Source: JAMXLO01 sp963696645
GTDB taxonomy: Bacteria > Pseudomonadota > Alphaproteobacteria > Acetobacterales > Acetobacteraceae
Direction of reading: 5' to 3'
DNA: 64,000 nt
Assembly: GCA_963696645.1 (NCBI GenBank)
Contig: CAVOKY010000011.1
Location: forward strand, 124,001-188,000
This document shows positions 61,462 through 64,000 of this stretch, piece after piece. The first letter of the stretch is position 1. Every line of letters begins with the position of its first letter. Below the pieces are notes generated by a model that made no database searches, had not been told where the DNA came from, and worked only from the letters and a program-made list of their open reading frames with translations. The position numbers were made by a program, and so were the translations under genes.

Positions 61462-63170
61462 ATGAACGAAGAACCAGCCCCCAAGCGCGGCCTTGCGCGC
61501 AACACCGCCAACTACGGCGATCGCGACTTCGCGCTTTACCTGCGCCGATCGTTCGCCAAATCCATGGGCTACTCTCAGGCGATGCTGGATCGTCCAGTGG
61601 TCGGCATTGTCGACACCGGTTCCGGCTTCAACAACTGCCACCGCACCGTCCCCGAGCTGATCGAGGCGGTGAAGCGCGGCGTGCTGGCCGCCGGCGGGCT
61701 TCCCCTCGCGTTCCCCACCGTGTCGCTATGCGAGCCGTCGCTGTTCCCGACATCGATGCACTACCGCAACCTTGCCGCGCTGGACACCGAGGCGATGCTG
61801 ACAGCGCAGCCGATGGACGCTGCCGTGCTGGTGGGCGGCTGCGACAAGACCGTGCCGGCGCAGTTGATGGCTGCCGCATCGGCCGACATCCCGGCAGTGC
61901 AGCTTGTCACCGGCCCGATGCTGGCGACGCCGTATCCAGGGCGAGCGGCTCTCTGCCTGCACCGATTGCCGCCGCTACTGGGCGGCCTATCGCGCCGGCC
62001 GCGTCACCGCGCGAACGCATCGCCGAGATCGAGGGCCGGTTGGCCACCACCGCCGGCACCTGCGGCGTGATGGGCACTGCTTCCACCATGGCCTGCATTG
62101 CCGAGACGTTGGGAATGGTGCCGCTGGGGCATGGCTCCATTCCGGCGGTGCATGCCGACCGGCTGCGTGCGGCGGAAGAAGCCGGCGCACTGGCGGTGAA
62201 GCTGATCACCCGGCCGATCCGGCCATCGGAGATCATCACCGCGGCGTCGGTTGAAAACGCGTTGCGTGTGCTGCTCGCGCTTGGCGGGTCCACCAATGCG
62301 CTGATCCACCTGACGGCGATCGCCGGACGCCGCGGCGTGCGCATCGACCTGAAGCGGCTGAACGAATTGTCGGACACCACCCCGGTGCTGGTTGATCTGA
62401 AGCCGACCGGCGAAGGCTACATGGAGGATTTCCACGCGGCCGGCGGCATGCCCGCCCTGCTTTGGGAGTTGCGCGACCTGCTGCATCTATCGGCGCGCGA
62501 TGTCACCGGTGTGACGCTGGAAGCGCGCCTGGAGGAACCGGCATTCGTCGATCGACGCTACATCCGCGCGCGCGCCGAGCCGGTGTCGCCGGTGGGCGGT
62601 CTGGTGGCACTGTTCGGTTCGCTGGCACCGCGCGGCGCGATCCTGAAGCGCAGTGCCGCCACGCCGGAACTGTTCGAAACCGAGGCACGGGCGGTGGTGT
62701 TCGACGGGCTGGAAGATCTGGCGCAGCGTGTCGACGACCCGGCGCTGGACGTGACTGAGCGCGACATCATGGTGCTGAAGAATGCCGGTTCGCTGACTCC
62801 GGCGGGAATGCCGGAGGCGGGCTACCTGCCGATCCCGCAGAAGCTGGCGCGCGCCGGGGTGAAGGACATGGTGCGCATGAGCGACTGCCGCATGTCGGGT
62901 ACCGCGTTCGGCACCATCGTGCTGCACATCACGCCGGAAGCCGCGGCGGGTGGGCCATTAGGGCTGGTGGAAAGTGGCGACCGCATTCGCCTGTCGGTGA
63001 AGGAGCGGCGACTGGATCTGCTCGTCGCGCCAGACGTGCTGGACCAGCGCCGAGCGGCATGGCAGCCGCCTGTCAAGCCGGCGCGTGGCTGGGACCGCAT
63101 CATTGCCGAACAGGTGTTGCAGGCGGACGAAGGCTGCGATCTGGCGGTGCTGCGAGCCGTCACGGCGTAA
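61462..63170 (+). pseudogene. IlvD/Edd family dehydratase, two frameshifts
   Basis: About 570 codons in all, the normal length for sugar-acid / dihydroxy-acid dehydratases. Frame 1 (61462-61937) has GSGFNNCHRTVPELI and GGCDKTVPAQLMAAAS. Frame 2 has GERLSACTDCRRYWAAYRAG. From about 62015 frame 3 carries RLATTAGTCGVMGTASTMAC, LLALGGSTNALIHL and MVRMSDCRMSGTAFG to the stop. An extra C near 61937 and a second shift near 62015 cause the breaks. The three iron-sulphur Cys regions are kept, so the decay is recent or the two shifts are sequencing errors. The sugar-acid branch is likelier than branched-chain synthesis given the dehydrogenase next door. Confidence 0.85.
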
Positions 63171-63303
63171 CCAGGTCAATCGTCAGAAAATAGCTGCGAT
63201 ATCTCAGCACCGCAGGACCATCCCACGCGAGTTGGAATTCAACCACACTGCCTGGCTTGATCCCAAGGCGGTCGCGTCGGCCGAGTGCCGGTCCCCAGTA
63301 GGA

Positions 63304-64000
63304 TCAGAACTCGCCGTGGCGATCGAATCGCTCACGTAAGGTGGGCTTGTGCACCTTGCCGGTCGCGTTGCGCGGCAGGGCGTCGGTAAAGACCACCGAA
63401 TGTGGCAGCTTGTAGCGTGCCAGGTTTGCCGCACAATGTGTCAGCAGCGCGGTTTCAGTCAGCGTGTGACCCGGCATGGCAACAACGACAGCGCAGCCAA
63501 CCTCGCCCCAGCGCGCATCGGAAACGCCGATAACGGCAGCTTCAGCGATGCCTTCGACCTGATACAGAACGTTCTCGACTTCGGCGGGATAGACGTTTTC
63601 GCCACCGGAGATGTACATGTCCTTCCAGCGATCAACGATCGTATAGCATCCATCCGCATCGAGGATCGCCGCGTCGCCCGTGTGCAGCCAGCCATCGGTG
63701 AACGCCGCCTGCGTTACCTCGGGTTGGTTCCAGTAGCCAGGCGTTATATTCGGTCCCTTCGCCCAGAGCTCGCCAACCTCGCCGGTCGATGCGTCGACGC
63801 CATCCGCGCGTACCACACGCACCTCGGTGTGCAACACAGGTGTGCCAGCAGACCCAGGCTTGCGTATCGCATCATCGCGTTCCTGCAACAGAACCAGCGG
63901 GCCGGTCTCCGTCATGCCGTAACCCTGCTGCAGGATGGCGCCTTGCTCCTGCCATGTCCGCAGCGTTGCGTCCGGTGTCGGCGCGCCACCGATGCCGGCG
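63304..64000 (-). CDS. AMP-dependent acyl-CoA synthetase/ligase (partial, C-terminal part)
   Basis: 232 codons to the right edge. Motifs are GYGMTETGPLVLL (adenylate-forming core), GWLHTGDAAILDADGCYTI, VDRWKDMYISGGENVYPAEV (hinge and motif) and near the end LPRNATGKVHKPTLRE with the catalytic Lys. It activates a carboxylic acid as acyl-AMP, then acyl-CoA. The N-terminal half is outside the window; substrate unknown. Confidence 0.9.
   Translation of the reverse strand, partial: AGIGGAPTPDATLRTWQEQGAILQQGYGMTETGPLVLLQERDDAIRKPGSAGTPVLHTEVRVVRADGVDASTGEVGELWAKGPNITPGYWNQPEVTQAAFTDGWLHTGDAAILDADGCYTIVDRWKDMYISGGENVYPAEVENVLYQVEGIAEAAVIGVSDARWGEVGCAVVVAMPGHTLTETALLTHCAANLARYKLPHSVVFTDALPRNATGKVHKPTLRERFDRHGEF

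Noticed and set aside
63171..63303. Possible gene fragment between the dehydratase and the ligase
   Set aside because: Short translations have no recognisable motif in any frame.

Overview
The window looks like a high-GC alphaproteobacterial chromosome, most likely Rhodospirillales/Acetobacteraceae. Pointers are the codon use, a class 2 dihydroorotate dehydrogenase next to a TIGR01459-type HAD hydrolase, a DUF6614 protein, a GTTC-N7-GTTC type LexA box, and several small proteins of a kind I associate with acetic-acid-bacteria relatives. No rRNA, tRNA, CRISPR array or phage structural gene was seen.

Layout. (1) 1-5.3 kb: a xanthine-dehydrogenase-type Mo subunit (cut by the left edge), then a small catabolic-looking set: polysaccharide-deacetylase-fold metal hydrolase, CxxC protein, CobW GTPase, TPP enzyme. 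(2) 5.5-32.6 kb: an insertion-sequence graveyard holding ISAzo13, IS1182, IS4, two IS630, ISKra4, IS6, IS256, two copies of one IS3-type element and two further IS3-type elements. Two of the IS3 elements sit inside other IS elements (ISAzo13 and IS256). Host genes here are broken. One aldo/keto reductase gene is spread over 5531-12483 by three separate insertions. A SnoaL-like gene is split by an IS630. A GST, an isocitrate dehydrogenase, a peptide-binding protein and a zinc-ribbon protein survive as fragments or frameshifted copies. Intact islands are a GH15 glucoamylase-like enzyme, a luciferase-like oxidoreductase, and a GMC dehydrogenase with its small subunit. (3) 33-64 kb: mostly intact core and metabolic genes. 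These are a hybrid histidine kinase, NUDIX hydrolase, universal stress protein with an FNR-type site, pyrD, MFS transporters, an amidase-asparaginase operon, nrdB, a Tat-exported sugar-binding protein with two tandem permease pairs, an LytM-like protein, a 2-hydroxyacid dehydrogenase, a frameshifted IlvD/Edd dehydratase and an acyl-CoA ligase (cut by the right edge).

The most interesting non-coding signals are a candidate 83-nt small RNA at 41061-41143 (promoter, 5' hairpin, CU-rich anti-Shine-Dalgarno stretch, intrinsic terminator), a LexA-type box in front of a small conserved gene at 41599, a class II FNR-type promoter in front of the stress protein, and two related long inverted-repeat elements (46.5 kb and 61.3 kb).

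All function names come from recognising protein families by eye. No database search was run. IS boundaries were deduced from inverted repeats, target duplications and restored reading frames where stated.
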